A stretch of 64,000 nucleotides of DNA from Corynebacterium bouchesdurhonense (GCF_900078305.2 NZ_LT546028.1:732948-796947), one strand, 5' to 3'; shown: positions 9,680 to 18,582, numbered from the stretch's first letter. A program made the numbers and translations. Notes: a model not told the origin generated them from the letters alone.

Positions 9680-10963
9680 ATGGCTAACCAGATGCCGCTC
9701 ATGCCGTCGCCCTCCAATGAGTCCGAACGGCGGAAAGTCCTGCGTAACCACAAGATCTTCGTCACCAGCCTGCTCGGCGTCATGGCGGTGATCTTCCTCG
9801 CCCGCTCCTGGTGGCAGTCGGGCGGGCATGCTCCGGCGTGGGTGGGCTACGTGCGCGCCGCGGCGGAGGCCGGCATGGTCGGTGGTTTAGCGGACTGGTT
9901 CGCCGTCACCGCCTTGTTTAAATACCCCATGGGCATCCCCATCCCGCACACCGCCATCATCCCCAACAAGAAGGACCAGGTGGCGGATGCGCTCAGCGAG
10001 TTCGTCAGCGAGAACTTCCTCAACGCCCGCACCATCACCGACAAGGTCATGCAGGCCCAGATCCCGGAGCGCGCGGGACGGTGGTTGTCCAAGCCCGAGA
10101 ACGCGCAGCGGGTCAGCGCCGAGGCCGGCACGTTCACGGCCCGCATGGTTGAGGGCATCGACCCGGCCGAGGCAGAGGCCTTCATCAACACCTACGTGGT
10201 GGACAAGGTCGCGGAGCCGATCTGGGGCCCGCCGCTGGGCCGCATGCTCGAGGGCTTCATCGCAGACGGCAAGGTCGAGCCCGTCGTGGATGATGTGGTC
10301 GGGTGGGGCAAAAAGCGCCTGCGCACCATGGAATCCAGCATCATCACCATGATCGACGAGCGCATGCCGCGCTGGGCCCCGCAGTTCGCCCGGGACTTGG
10401 TGGGGGAGCGCGTCTACCGGGAGCTGGTCAACTTTATGGATGACGTGGATTCCACCCCCAACCACGAGGCCCGCCTGGCCATCCGGCGGCAGATCTACCA
10501 GTTCTCCCAGGACCTGCAGTTTGACGGCGAGATGATCACCCGGGTGGAGGAGCTCAAGGCGGACATCATGGGTTCGAGCGCGGTCAGCTCCGCCGCTTCC
10601 GGTATGTGGGAGCAGCTCTCGCGCTCGCTTGTCGACGCAAGTTTGAACGCGGACTCCAGTTTGCGTCGAAAAGCAACAAGCTCCGTGCTGGAGATCGGCC
10701 GAAAGCTCGCGGAGGACCCCGAGACCCGGGCGGCGGCTGAGCGTCGGCTGGAGCGGGTCACGCACTTCGCCGCGGAGAACGGTGCTGGGCAGATCGTGGG
10801 CATCATCGCGGAGACCATCCAGCGGTGGGACGGCGAGGAAGCGGCGGACAAGATCGAGCTGATGGTGGGCAAAGACCTGCAGTTCATCCGCCTCAACGGC
10901 ACGATTGTCGGTGCGCTGGCCGGGCTCCTTATTTACACTGTGTCGCAGATCCTGTTCTTTTAG
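9680..10963 (+). CDS. DUF445 family membrane-anchored protein
   Basis: A 427-residue member of the DUF445 family, whose function is unknown. There is a membrane helix near the N-terminus (IFVTSLLGVMAVIFLARSWW). A glycine-rich second hydrophobic segment carries the family signature AAAEAGMVGGLADWFAVTALFKYP.GIPIPHTAIIP. A long charged helical middle follows, and a C-terminal helix (LNGTIVGALAGLLIYTVSQILFF) returns to the membrane. Two copies of the GCGTCGANAAGC motif lie in inverted orientation inside this gene near codons 316-332. Confidence 0.88.
   Translation: MANQMPLMPSPSNESERRKVLRNHKIFVTSLLGVMAVIFLARSWWQSGGHAPAWVGYVRAAAEAGMVGGLADWFAVTALFKYPMGIPIPHTAIIPNKKDQVADALSEFVSENFLNARTITDKVMQAQIPERAGRWLSKPENAQRVSAEAGTFTARMVEGIDPAEAEAFINTYVVDKVAEPIWGPPLGRMLEGFIADGKVEPVVDDVVGWGKKRLRTMESSIITMIDERMPRWAPQFARDLVGERVYRELVNFMDDVDSTPNHEARLAIRRQIYQFSQDLQFDGEMITRVEELKADIMGSSAVSSAASGMWEQLSRSLVDASLNADSSLRRKATSSVLEIGRKLAEDPETRAAAERRLERVTHFAAENGAGQIVGIIAETIQRWDGEEAADKIELMVGKDLQFIRLNGTIVGALAGLLIYTVSQILFF
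10627..10674. repeat. Inverted pair of the recurrent GCGTCGANAAGC motif
   Basis: GCTTGTCGACGCAA (10627-10640) faces TTGCGTCGAAAAGC (10661-10674) across 20 bases, giving 14-bp arms with one mismatch, so it could fold as a hairpin. The core recurs at least 14 times in this window: plus strand at 10663, 14967, 26270, 43238, 47394 and 50986; minus strand at 10627, 14230, 24898, 28339, 31669, 33766, 39127 and 51445 (left ends). Nine further sites keep CGTCGANAAGC: 19733, 20604, 23546, 29581, 32491, 47701, 58212, 60122 and 62435. The fuller consensus is about GGGNGCGTCGANAAGCA. Confidence 0.8.
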
Positions 10964-10983
10964 CCACGAAAGGGCCGCAAACC

Positions 10984-11559
10984 ATGACCGAGAACAACAC
11001 TCCCAACGACCACGTCACTGAAAACACCACGAACACCGCCGAGGAGGGCGCGCAGCGCTCCGGTGAGGTGCGCGACAACCTCCGCGAGGCGGGCGACGCG
11101 CTGCTGGCCGCCGGCTCCGCGCTGGGTGCGGCGCTGGGCAAGTTCGCCGAGGGCGTGCCGGAGCGTTTTAAGAGCGCAACCGACTCCGCGCGAGAGACCC
11201 TCAACTCCGCGAACACCGAGGGCGAGGTGCGCTCCTGGGCCGCCAACGTGACCAACGAGGCGGAGAAGGCGTTCAACAGCTTCCGCGAGCGTGACGTGAA
11301 GTTCACCGAGGACGCGAAGGCGACGCTGCGTTCCTCTGTGGCGGACGTGCGCGCAAACTTCAACGAGCGCCTGGACAAGCTGGACAAGAACTCCCAGGGC
11401 GAGGGCGGCGTGATCGATGATCTCCGCGGCCGCTTCGATTCCCTGGTGAACCGCCTGCAGGACCAGTTCGCCGGCGAGGACACCAAGGGCACCGAGAACG
11501 CCAAGGGCAGCGAGAACGCCAAGGGCGGCGAGGTCATCGACGGCGAGATCGTGGAGTAA
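10984..11559 (+). CDS. Helical, highly charged protein of unknown function
   Basis: A 191-residue hydrophilic protein rich in Ala, Glu, Asn and Lys, without a signal peptide or membrane helix. It looks mostly alpha-helical, with apolipoprotein-like heptads (VRDNLREAGDALLAAGSALGAALGKFAEG, then repeated ADVRANFNERLDKLDK segments). The C-terminus has a short internal repeat (TKGTENAKGSENAKGG) and ends VIDGEIVE. I recognise it only as a conserved corynebacterial protein. It lies 20 bases after the DUF445 gene and 9 bases before the next gene, so the three are probably cotranscribed. Confidence 0.75.
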   Translation: MTENNTPNDHVTENTTNTAEEGAQRSGEVRDNLREAGDALLAAGSALGAALGKFAEGVPERFKSATDSARETLNSANTEGEVRSWAANVTNEAEKAFNSFRERDVKFTEDAKATLRSSVADVRANFNERLDKLDKNSQGEGGVIDDLRGRFDSLVNRLQDQFAGEDTKGTENAKGSENAKGGEVIDGEIVE

Positions 11560-11568
11560 GCTCGCCGT

Positions 11569-11877
11569 ATGGATTCCACGGCCGTTGAGCAGATCTCACT
11601 GATCATGAGCGCCCCGCTGTATGTGGAGCGGGCGCTCTACGTGCTGGCGGGAATCGCTGGCGCGGTGGGGGCGGTGCTTGCGGCCGTGACCCGCCCGGAC
11701 GCGTTCGATGCGGCCGGGCGCCAATCAAAGTCCGCGTGGGTAGCCATCCTCGCGGTTTCGGCGCTCGCGTTGCTGCTGCGCTTGCCGTTCATTGCGTGGT
11801 TCGCCGCGGTTGCGGTGGGCATCTACTACTTCGACGTGCGCCCGCAGATCAACAACCTGCTGCGGGGCAACTACTAG
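11569..11877 (+). CDS. DUF2516 family membrane protein
   Basis: A 102-residue protein with three hydrophobic helices (ALYVLAGIAGAVGAVLAAV, AWVAILAVSALALLLRLPFIAWF, VAVGIYYFDVRP), matching the actinobacterial DUF2516 family including the closing YYFDVRPQI segment. Function unknown. It starts 9 bases after the preceding gene. Confidence 0.8.
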   Translation: MDSTAVEQISLIMSAPLYVERALYVLAGIAGAVGAVLAAVTRPDAFDAAGRQSKSAWVAILAVSALALLLRLPFIAWFAAVAVGIYYFDVRPQINNLLRGNY

Positions 11878-11889
11878 GAGCGCTGGCCG

Positions 11890-12666
11890 CTACCGGGCTG
11901 AAACTGCGCTGAATCCGGGCTGCGCCTCGGCCTGCAGGTTTTGCAGGTTGACGTCGTGGCCCGTCATTTCTAGGTGGAGCCCGCCCGGCACCACCGTCAT
12001 ATCCCGCACCTCAAGGCCGCCCGTGACCTCCTGGCGCAGTCCCTCGGCCATGGCGTCGCTGAGGGAGGCGGAGACGTCGCTGGGCAGGTCGAAGCCGAAG
12101 AGCGTGGTGTTGGTGGCCTCGAAGCCGAGCTGCCCGTCGGTTGGGGTGGGCCGCAGCTCGATGCCGGCCACACCGCTGGTGAACGTGAGGGCGAAGGTGC
12201 CGCTGTCCGGGTTGGATGTCACGTCCGAGACGGTGATCACGCTGGTAAGGAAGCGGTTGTCCCCCAGCTGCTCGTGGATGCCCTGGTTCAAAACTGCGCG
12301 GATGAAGTCGTTCGGCAGCTCCGTATCCAGCTGGAAGTCCCGCGCCACCGGCTCGCCACCGGTGATGCGCACCTTGTCCAGCCGGATGGTGGCGGCGGGG
12401 GTGCCGGAGAACTCGTCGCCGTTCACGGACAGCGTTGAGGGCGTCTCCACCGTCATGTGAGGCAGGGAGCCACCGATGAGGCCCAGGGTGACGGGGCTTG
12501 AACCGAAGGAGACCTTTGGGTCCGCGGCCGCCGCGGCCCCGGGCTGTTGCTCAAAGCCGGAGGTGATCTGGTGGGCCAGGAAGGTACGAATGCCGGCCTC
12601 CGCGATGAGGAGCAGGACGAGCAGCGTCGCCAACACTCCGATGATCCATTTCCACGCCGTTTTCAT
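11890..12666 (-). CDS. LmeA-like (DUF2993) lipid-binding protein
   Basis: A 258-residue exported or membrane-anchored protein. Residues 5-25 form an uncleaved-looking hydrophobic segment (WKWIIGVLATLLVLLLIAEAG). A beta-rich domain follows, of the type known in mycobacterial LmeA, a periplasmic phospholipid-binding protein linked to lipomannan elongation. Repeated strand patterns such as LPHMTVETPSTLSV and LEVRDMTVVPGGLHLEMTG support the family. A role in envelope lipoglycan synthesis would suit this genus but is inferred from the family. It converges on the DUF2516 gene. Confidence 0.75.
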   Translation of the reverse strand: MKTAWKWIIGVLATLLVLLLIAEAGIRTFLAHQITSGFEQQPGAAAAADPKVSFGSSPVTLGLIGGSLPHMTVETPSTLSVNGDEFSGTPAATIRLDKVRITGGEPVARDFQLDTELPNDFIRAVLNQGIHEQLGDNRFLTSVITVSDVTSNPDSGTFALTFTSGVAGIELRPTPTDGQLGFEATNTTLFGFDLPSDVSASLSDAMAEGLRQEVTGGLEVRDMTVVPGGLHLEMTGHDVNLQNLQAEAQPGFSAVSAR

Positions 12667-12687
12667 GCGGCCTAGTGTACGGGCGCT

Positions 12688-13482
12688 CTAGTGTGCGGGC
12701 GGCGCCACGGCCGCCCAATCGACAGTGAGCGTGTTGTCCCGCAGCCGGCGGCGCGCCGGGGCGAGGGGCCAGCCCTTTTGTACCAGCTCGGCGTGGGCGT
12801 GGCGCCAGCGCACGCGCGGGCCGTGGGGCGCCCACCCGGCCGCGTTGGCCCAGGCGGCGTCGGCGTCGGCGAGCAGGGCGTGGATCGGCTCGCCGGGCAC
12901 GTTGCGGTGGATCAGCGCCTTGGGCAGGCGCTCGGCGACGTCGCCAGGCGATGCCACATCGTGCGGATCCCAGGAAAGGGTGAGGCTGACGGGGCCGCCG
13001 GCGTCGAGCAGCACCCACGCCGCGCGCCGGCCCAGCTCGTCGCAGGTGCCCTCGATGAACAGTCCGCCGGGGGCGAGGCGCGACGTCACGGCGTCCCACA
13101 CCTCGGGCACCTCGGCGGCGTCGTACTGGCGCAGCACGTTGAAGGCGCGCACGAGGTGGGGGTTGTAGCCGGCCAGCTCGAAGCCGCCGAGTTCGAAGCG
13201 GACCCCGTCGCGGGCGGGCAGCACGCGCGCGGGGTCGATCTCCAGGCCCACCACCTCAACGCGGGGGTTGAGCTGGCGCAGCCACCGCGCCCACTCCACG
13301 GTGGTGGTGAAGGAGGCGCCGTAGCCCACGTCCACGGCCAGCGGTGCTTCCACTGAGCGCATCAGTTCGGCCACGCGGGGGTGGTAGCGGGTCCAGCGGT
13401 CGGAGCGCCGCAGCCGGTTGTAGCCGGTGGTGCCGCGGGTGATTACCCCGTACGGCTTGCCCGGCCCCTGCGTAGAGCGCAG
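12688..13482 (-). CDS. SAM-dependent methyltransferase-like protein, start codon unclear
   Basis: A Rossmann-type class I methyltransferase fold: LAVDVGYGASFTTTVEWARWL is motif I, VEVVGLEIDPARV motif II, and APGGLFIEGTCDELG a later motif. The substrate is unknown. Conserved-looking sequence begins about SKHHHNLRSTQGPGKPYGV, yet no ATG, GTG or TTG lies in frame between 13620 and that point. I set the start at a CTG (13482), but translation could begin within the overlapping upstream DUF2505 gene after a frameshift or sequencing error. The DUF2505 stop codon is at 13496-13498, so the two genes are tightly packed. Confidence 0.7.
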   Translation of the reverse strand: MRSTQGPGKPYGVITRGTTGYNRLRRSDRWTRYHPRVAELMRSVEAPLAVDVGYGASFTTTVEWARWLRQLNPRVEVVGLEIDPARVLPARDGVRFELGGFELAGYNPHLVRAFNVLRQYDAAEVPEVWDAVTSRLAPGGLFIEGTCDELGRRAAWVLLDAGGPVSLTLSWDPHDVASPGDVAERLPKALIHRNVPGEPIHALLADADAAWANAAGWAPHGPRVRWRHAHAELVQKGWPLAPARRRLRDNTLTVDWAAVAPPAH

Positions 13483-13495
13483 GTTGTGGTGGTGT

Positions 13496-13987
13496 TTAGA
13501 GATTGTCCGAGATCCACTGCTCGGTGAGCTTGGCCTCGTTCTCGGAGATCTCCTCCAGCGCGTCGGCCACCTTCGGCTCCAGGGCGGCGCCCATGAAGGG
13601 GATGTCCACCTTGACCTCATTGTCGTACGCCAGGGTGGTGGTGTCGCCCTCGCCGGTCATGGTGATCTCGCCGGAGAAGTCCACCGGGGTGCCCTTCACG
13701 TCGCCGGTGAAGGTGTGGGTGGCGCGCTCGCCGTCGAGCTCGCCGATGTTCACCACGCGCTTGAGCTTGAGGTCCTGCGAGACCATGGCTTGGGCGGCGG
13801 CCGGCAGGATGGACGTGGGCAGCACCTCGAAGAGGACGGCCTGGTTGCCGGTGAACTCGTTGAGCGAACCGGCCTCAGGCGAGAGGTGCTCGGCCACGTA
13901 CTCCCAGTACTCCCTCGAGGCGTAGGCCTGCGCGACCTTCTGCGCGGGGTGGTTGATGGTAACGGTCGTTTCGCTACGTGCAGTCAT
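13496..13987 (-). CDS. DUF2505 family protein
   Basis: A 163-residue soluble protein of the DUF2505 family, related to SRPBCC/START ligand-binding folds. It starts ARSETTVTINHPAQKVAQAYASREYWEYV, followed by alternating strands and a final helix of the type VADALEEISENEAKLTEQWI. The ATG at 13987 is preferred to a TTG two codons upstream. No ligand is known. It is divergent from murB with a 24-base spacer, so the two promoters must overlap. Confidence 0.8.
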   Translation of the reverse strand: MTARSETTVTINHPAQKVAQAYASREYWEYVAEHLSPEAGSLNEFTGNQAVLFEVLPTSILPAAAQAMVSQDLKLKRVVNIGELDGERATHTFTGDVKGTPVDFSGEITMTGEGDTTTLAYDNEVKVDIPFMGAALEPKVADALEEISENEAKLTEQWISDNL

Positions 13988-14011
13988 GCCCAACAGACTA
14001 CCGTGGCGTAG

Positions 14012-15025
14012 GTGCTCAACTCATCTTTCGCTTCCCTAACCACGCTGCGTGTTGGCGGCACTCCGTCGCAGGTGGTGGCCTGCGGCACGGCCGATGCGCT
14101 CGCGCGCACCGTGGCCTCCCTCGATGCGGCGGACGCACCCCTTCTGGTGGTGGGGGGAGGTTCGAACCTTCTGGTGGCGGACGGTGAGCTCGACCTCGCG
14201 GCGGTGCTCGTGCGCAACGGGGGCATATCGCTTGTCGACGCATCCAGCTCCCGCCCCCTCCTCCGCGTCGGCGCCGGCACCGAGTGGGACGCCGTGGTGG
14301 CCTACGCCGTGGAGCGCGGGCTCGGCGGCATCGAGGCCCTCTCCGGTATCCCCGGCTCCGCGGGCGCCACCCCGGTGCAGAACGTGGGCGCCTACGGCTC
14401 CGAGATCGCCGACGTGCTCGAGCGCGTGCGCCTGTACAACCGCGAGACCGGCGAGGACGAGTGGGTCCCCGCGTCCTCCCTGGACCTGGCGTACCGCTAC
14501 TCCAACCTGAAGTTCACCTCTCGGGCGGTGGTGCTGGAGATCGAGCTGCGACTCGAGCGCACGGAGCTGTCGATCCCGCTGCGCCACCTAGGCGGCGAGC
14601 GGGTGCCGCTAGCGCAGGCGCGCGAGTCGGTGCTCGAGACGCGCCGGGCGAAGGGCATGGTGCTTGATAGCGAGGACCGCGACACGTGGTCCGCCGGATC
14701 CTTCTTCACCAACCCGGTAGTGCCCACGGCCTTGGCGGACGAGATCGAGGCGAAGGTGGGCGAGCCCGGCATGCCCCGCTACGCCGCCGCAGATGGCATG
14801 GAGAAGCTGTCGGCGGCGTGGCTGATTGAGCGCGCCGGGTTCGAGCGCGGCTTCCCCGGGGAGGGGGCGCCGGCGCGCCTTTCAACCAAGCACACCCTGG
14901 CACTGACCAACCGGGGCGCCGCTACCGCCGACGACGTTGTGGCGTTGGCGCGGCGGGTGCAGGGGGGCGTCGAAAAGCAATTCGGCGTGGAACTGCGCCC
15001 CGAGCCCGTGTGGGTCGGGCTCTAG
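14012..15025 (+). CDS. murB: UDP-N-acetylmuramate dehydrogenase
   Basis: Flavoenzyme reducing UDP-GlcNAc-enolpyruvate to UDP-MurNAc in peptidoglycan synthesis, 337 residues. The FAD-binding region has TLRVGGTPSQVV and LLVVGGGSNLLVADGELD. The active-site stretch IEALSGIPGSAGATPVQNVGAYGSEI matches MurB, and SAGSFFTNPVV carries the catalytic serine. The start is GTG, only 24 bases from the divergent DUF2505 gene. The stop lies 16 bases before the end of the convergent fadD gene. Two copies of the GCGTCGANAAGC motif fall inside it. Confidence 0.95.
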   Translation: MLNSSFASLTTLRVGGTPSQVVACGTADALARTVASLDAADAPLLVVGGGSNLLVADGELDLAAVLVRNGGISLVDASSSRPLLRVGAGTEWDAVVAYAVERGLGGIEALSGIPGSAGATPVQNVGAYGSEIADVLERVRLYNRETGEDEWVPASSLDLAYRYSNLKFTSRAVVLEIELRLERTELSIPLRHLGGERVPLAQARESVLETRRAKGMVLDSEDRDTWSAGSFFTNPVVPTALADEIEAKVGEPGMPRYAAADGMEKLSAAWLIERAGFERGFPGEGAPARLSTKHTLALTNRGAATADDVVALARRVQGGVEKQFGVELRPEPVWVGL

Positions 15026-15041
15026 GGAGCGCCGAAGGTCC

Positions 15042-16772
15042 TTACGCCTCGGCCAGGCGGGCGAGCAGGTCGTCGCGCACCTCGCGGCGGCGGATCTTGC
15101 CCATCGGGTCGCGCGCCAACTCCTCGAAGTGGTAGAACGTGCGCGGCACCTTGTAGCGGGTGAGGTTCTCGCGCGCGTACTCCTTCAGGCCCTCGGGGTC
15201 AAGCGCGGCGCCGTCCTCCAGCACGATGCAGGCCACCACGTCCTCCGAGCCGTCGGAGCGGGGCCGACCAACCACCGCCACGTCCTTCACGTCGCGGTGG
15301 CGGCGCATCACCTCCTCCACCTCGGCCGGGTACACGTTGAACCCGCCGGTGATGATGAGCTCCTTGATGCGCGAGACCAGACGGATGAAGCCGTCCTCCT
15401 CCATCACGCCCATGTCGCCGGTGCGGAACCAGCCGTTGTGGAACGCGGCCTCGGTAGCCTCCGGGTTGTTGAAGTAGCCCTGGAACACCTGCGGCCCGCG
15501 GGCGAGGATCTCCCCGGCCTCGCCAAAGGGCATATCCTCGTCCAGGTTCTCCTTGTTGGCGATGCGGATCTCGGTGTCCGGGAAGGGGATGCCGATGTAG
15601 CCGGGGCGGCGGTCCGCGGAGCGCGGGTTGCCGACGAGGATCGGGCCGGTCTCGGTCAGGCCGTAGCCCTCCACTAGGTGGCCGCCGGTGAGGGACTCCC
15701 AGTCCTCGATCACGGTCGCCGGCAGCGAGGACGCCCCGGAGAAGCCGATGTTCACCTCGGAGAGGTCGATGTTCTTCTCCTTGGCGGTGGTGACGATGCG
15801 CTCGAACACGGTGGGCACACCGGGGACGAAGGATGGCGGGGTCTTCTTCAACGTGTCCATCACCAGGTCCATCTTCGGCGCCGGCAGCAGCACCAGCTCG
15901 GAGCCGATGAGCATCATCAGCGTGAGCGAGAAGGTCAGGCCGTAGGCGTGGAAGAACGGCAGGGTGGCGAGCATGCGCTGGCCCGGTTCCTGCAGCTCCT
16001 TCACCCAGGCGCGGCCCTGGAGCGGGTTGGCCAAGAGGTTGTTGTGGGTGAGCACGGCGCCCTTCGGCGCGCCCGTGGTGCCGGAGGTGTAGAGGATCAG
16101 GGCGGGGGAGTCCGGGGTGACGGTGTCGGGGGTGACCACGTCATCGCCCTCGCCGCCGATGGCGGAGCTGGTCAGCGCCTCCCACGGGACGGTGTTGGAG
16201 GACGGGCCGGTGAGCGAGGCGCGGGCCTCGCGCAGCTTGCCGAAGGGGATGCGCAGCGCGAGCTGCTGCAGGTGCGGCATGGCGCGTGTCATGTCCACGG
16301 CCACCACCGTCTCCAGCGGGGTGTCGGTGCGCAGCTGCTCCAGCGTGTCGGCGGACTTGTCCCACACGATGGCGATGCGGGCGCCGTGGTCGCGGAACTG
16401 TGGGCGCAGCTCGTTGGCGGTGTAGAGCGGGTTGTGCTCGACCACTACGCCGCCGAGCATTTGCACGGCGTAGTAGGCGGCCACGTGCTGGGGGCAATTC
16501 GGCAACATGATGGCAACGCGGTCGCCCGGGCGCACGCCGAAGGCCTTCAGCCCGGCGGCGGCGCGGCGCACCTCGCGGTCGAGCTCGGAGTAGGTCTGCA
16601 CCCGGCCGAAGAAGCGGGTGGCTGGCTTGTCGGCGTTTTTCACCAGGTTGGCGTCATAAAGCTGCGGAAGCGTCTGCCCGCCGTACTCCAGGGAGTGGGC
16701 GGTCCACTCGGGGTAGTACTCCAGCCAGGGCTTTTCTTTGTTGCTGTGCATGTCGATTGGGGACGATGTCAT
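15042..16772 (-). CDS. fadD: Long-chain fatty acid-CoA ligase (FadD), paralogue 1
   Basis: Acyl-CoA/AMP synthetase of the adenylate-forming superfamily, 576 residues from the ATG at 16772 (a GTG three codons upstream is also possible). The P-loop-like motif is ILYTSGTTGAPKGAVLTH, the A5 motif is EGYGLTETGPI, and the hinge and later motifs are GWFRTGDMGVMEEDGFIRLVSRIKELIITGGFNVYPAEVEEV. It ends with the catalytic-lysine region DPMGKIRRREVRDDLL. It activates exogenous or recycled fatty acids. A palindromic operator-like site lies 15-34 bases upstream, overlapping the stop codon of paralogue 2. Confidence 0.93.
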   Translation of the reverse strand: MTSSPIDMHSNKEKPWLEYYPEWTAHSLEYGGQTLPQLYDANLVKNADKPATRFFGRVQTYSELDREVRRAAAGLKAFGVRPGDRVAIMLPNCPQHVAAYYAVQMLGGVVVEHNPLYTANELRPQFRDHGARIAIVWDKSADTLEQLRTDTPLETVVAVDMTRAMPHLQQLALRIPFGKLREARASLTGPSSNTVPWEALTSSAIGGEGDDVVTPDTVTPDSPALILYTSGTTGAPKGAVLTHNNLLANPLQGRAWVKELQEPGQRMLATLPFFHAYGLTFSLTLMMLIGSELVLLPAPKMDLVMDTLKKTPPSFVPGVPTVFERIVTTAKEKNIDLSEVNIGFSGASSLPATVIEDWESLTGGHLVEGYGLTETGPILVGNPRSADRRPGYIGIPFPDTEIRIANKENLDEDMPFGEAGEILARGPQVFQGYFNNPEATEAAFHNGWFRTGDMGVMEEDGFIRLVSRIKELIITGGFNVYPAEVEEVMRRHRDVKDVAVVGRPRSDGSEDVVACIVLEDGAALDPEGLKEYARENLTRYKVPRTFYHFEELARDPMGKIRRREVRDDLLARLAEA

Positions 16773-16786
16773 GGCGCCCACACTAC

Positions 16787-16810
16787 GCCAAACCTACGGT
16801 TGCGTAAGAA
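16787..16810. promoter_or_regulatory. Operator-like site upstream of fadD paralogue 1
   Basis: AACCTACG-GTTG-CGTAAGAA (16791-16810) is an imperfect copy of the perfect palindrome at 18563-18582. Twenty bases (16787-16806, GCCAAACCTACGGTTGCGTA) are identical to the reverse complement of 18567-18586. It overlaps the last codons of fadD paralogue 2. Confidence 0.6.
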
Positions 16811-18497
16811 GGCCCAGCAGGGTGTCGCGAACCTCGCGCCGGCGGATCTTTCCCGTCTGGTCCCGGTTGAGCTGATCAAAGTGGTAGAAGTCTCGCGGTA
16901 CCTTGTACCTAGTCAGGCGCTCGCGCGCGTATTCCTTGAGGCCAACTGGGTTCAGCTCCGCGCCGTGCACCAGGGTGATGCAGGCAACCACGTCCTCCGA
17001 ACCGTCCGGGCGAGGCCGGCCCACCACGGCGATGTCCTCGATGTCCGGGTGCTCCCGCAGCACGCCCTCCACCTCGTCCGGGTAGACGTTGAAGCCGCCG
17101 GTGATGATCATCTCCTTGATGCGCGAGACCAGCCTGATCCAACCGTCCGGCTCCATCACGGCCATATCACCGGTGCGGAACCAGCCGTTGTGAAAGGCGC
17201 GCTGGTTGGCTTCCTCATTGTTCAGGTAGCCGGCAAACACCTGGGGCCCGCGGGCCACCAGCTCGCCGGGCTCGCCGTCCGGCATCGTCTCATCGGGGTT
17301 ATCCGGGTTGGCAATGCGGATCTCCGTGTTGGGGAGGGGCAGGCCCACGTAGCCCGGGCGGCGCCCGCCGTCGAGGGGGTTGCCGGTGAGCAGCGGGGCG
17401 GTCTCGGTCAGCCCGTAGCCCTCGATGAGGCGGCCACCGGTCACCCGCTCCCACTTCTCTAAGAGTGGCGCCGGCAGGGTGGACGCGCCGGAGAACGAGG
17501 TGTGGATGGAGGTAAGGTCTGCCCCGGTTTCAATCGCCCAGTCCGCGATCTTGGCATACAGCGTGGGCACGCCGGGCAGTAGTGTGGGCCGCGTCTTCAA
17601 GATTGCCTTCTGGTAGATCTTCGGTTCCGGGGCGGGCACCAGCACCATCTGGGCCGCGGTGGTCAGTGGCAGGACGTAGTTCAAGGTCACGCCGTAGATG
17701 TGAAACTGCGGGAGGATTGCCAGCACCCTCTCCTCCACCGCGCCCCAATCCTCAAGCCACTCCAGGCCGGCGCGGATCACCGCGATGATGTTGCGGTGGG
17801 TCAAAGGTGCGCCTTTCGGGGCCCCTGAGGTGCCGGAGGTGTAGAGGATGAACGCGGTGTGCTCCTGCGTGACTAGTGGGAACGCGGTTTGGCGGGAGTG
17901 GTCTGCGCTGGCGAGGAATTTTTCCCAGGCAACCGCCTCCGGGCCGGGCGTGCCACTGAGCTTTTCGCGCTGCTTGCGGGTCTGGGGAAGCGGCATGGCA
18001 AGGGCTGCGCGCAGGTGCCAGGGCATCGCCTCGATCAGATTCACTGCAACCACGGTTTCCAGGCTCGTGCGGTGGGCGAGTGAGATGAAGGTGTCCGCGG
18101 AGCGGTCGAAGACGATGGCCACTCGTGCTCCGTGGTCCAAAAACTGCGGCTCGAGTTCCGCGGCGGTGTACAGGGGGTTGTGCTCCACCACGGTGGCCCC
18201 AAGCCGCAGGATGGCGGTGATGGCGATGATGTGCTGCGGGCAGTTTGGCAGGGCTACCGCGACCCGGTCGCCCTCTCCCACCCCCAGCTTGGCCAGCGCG
18301 GCTGCGCATCGGCTGACCTGCGCGTTCAGCTGCGCGTAGGTGAGGGCTTTGCCCATGAACCAGGTGGCCGGGCGGTGTGGCTGGGTGGCCACGGATTGGT
18401 TGAAGAGGCTGACGATGGTGTCGCTGCCCACGTTCGGCGCCGGGTTGGTCCACGGCGCGTACTGCCCGAGCCAGGCTTTCTGCTCAGATGCTCCCAC
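16794..18497 (-). CDS. fadD: Long-chain fatty acid-CoA ligase (FadD), paralogue 2
   Basis: Second fatty acid-CoA ligase, 567 residues, clearly paralogous to the one just downstream. Shared motifs are ILYTSGTSGAPKGAPLTH, EGYGLTETAPLL, GWFRTGDMAVMEPDGWIRLVSRIKEMIITGGFNVYPDEVEGV and DQTGKIRRREVRD. I chose the GTG at 18497 because AAGGAG lies seven bases upstream; the longer open frame has no support. The two ligases probably form one transcription unit on the minus strand, possibly with a second promoter between them. A perfect palindrome overlaps this gene's promoter region. Confidence 0.93.
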   Translation of the reverse strand: MGASEQKAWLGQYAPWTNPAPNVGSDTIVSLFNQSVATQPHRPATWFMGKALTYAQLNAQVSRCAAALAKLGVGEGDRVAVALPNCPQHIIAITAILRLGATVVEHNPLYTAAELEPQFLDHGARVAIVFDRSADTFISLAHRTSLETVVAVNLIEAMPWHLRAALAMPLPQTRKQREKLSGTPGPEAVAWEKFLASADHSRQTAFPLVTQEHTAFILYTSGTSGAPKGAPLTHRNIIAVIRAGLEWLEDWGAVEERVLAILPQFHIYGVTLNYVLPLTTAAQMVLVPAPEPKIYQKAILKTRPTLLPGVPTLYAKIADWAIETGADLTSIHTSFSGASTLPAPLLEKWERVTGGRLIEGYGLTETAPLLTGNPLDGGRRPGYVGLPLPNTEIRIANPDNPDETMPDGEPGELVARGPQVFAGYLNNEEANQRAFHNGWFRTGDMAVMEPDGWIRLVSRIKEMIITGGFNVYPDEVEGVLREHPDIEDIAVVGRPRPDGSEDVVACITLVHGAELNPVGLKEYARERLTRYKVPRDFYHFDQLNRDQTGKIRRREVRDTLLGLLTQP

Positions 18498-18562
18498 GAG
18501 TCGGCTCCTTGCTCCCTTGGGGTGCTCCCATGAAGTGGTTTTGAGGGACGAAGCAAAACTAT

Positions 18563-18582
18563 AACCTACGCAACCGTAGGTT
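18563..18582. promoter_or_regulatory. Perfect palindromic operator-like site upstream of fadD paralogue 2
   Basis: AACCTACG-CAAC-CGTAGGTT, 8-bp arms with a 4-base spacer, typical of TetR-type operators. On the minus strand a TATAGT -10-like hexamer overlaps its end, so binding would block transcription of the fadD genes. It is also about 50 bases upstream of mshA on the other strand. The regulator is not in this window. Confidence 0.65.

Noticed and set aside
14155-14175. GGTTCGAACC resembling a tRNA T-arm
   Set aside because: It lies inside murB codons for GGGSNLL, and no cloverleaf can be built around it; no tRNA gene was found in the window.
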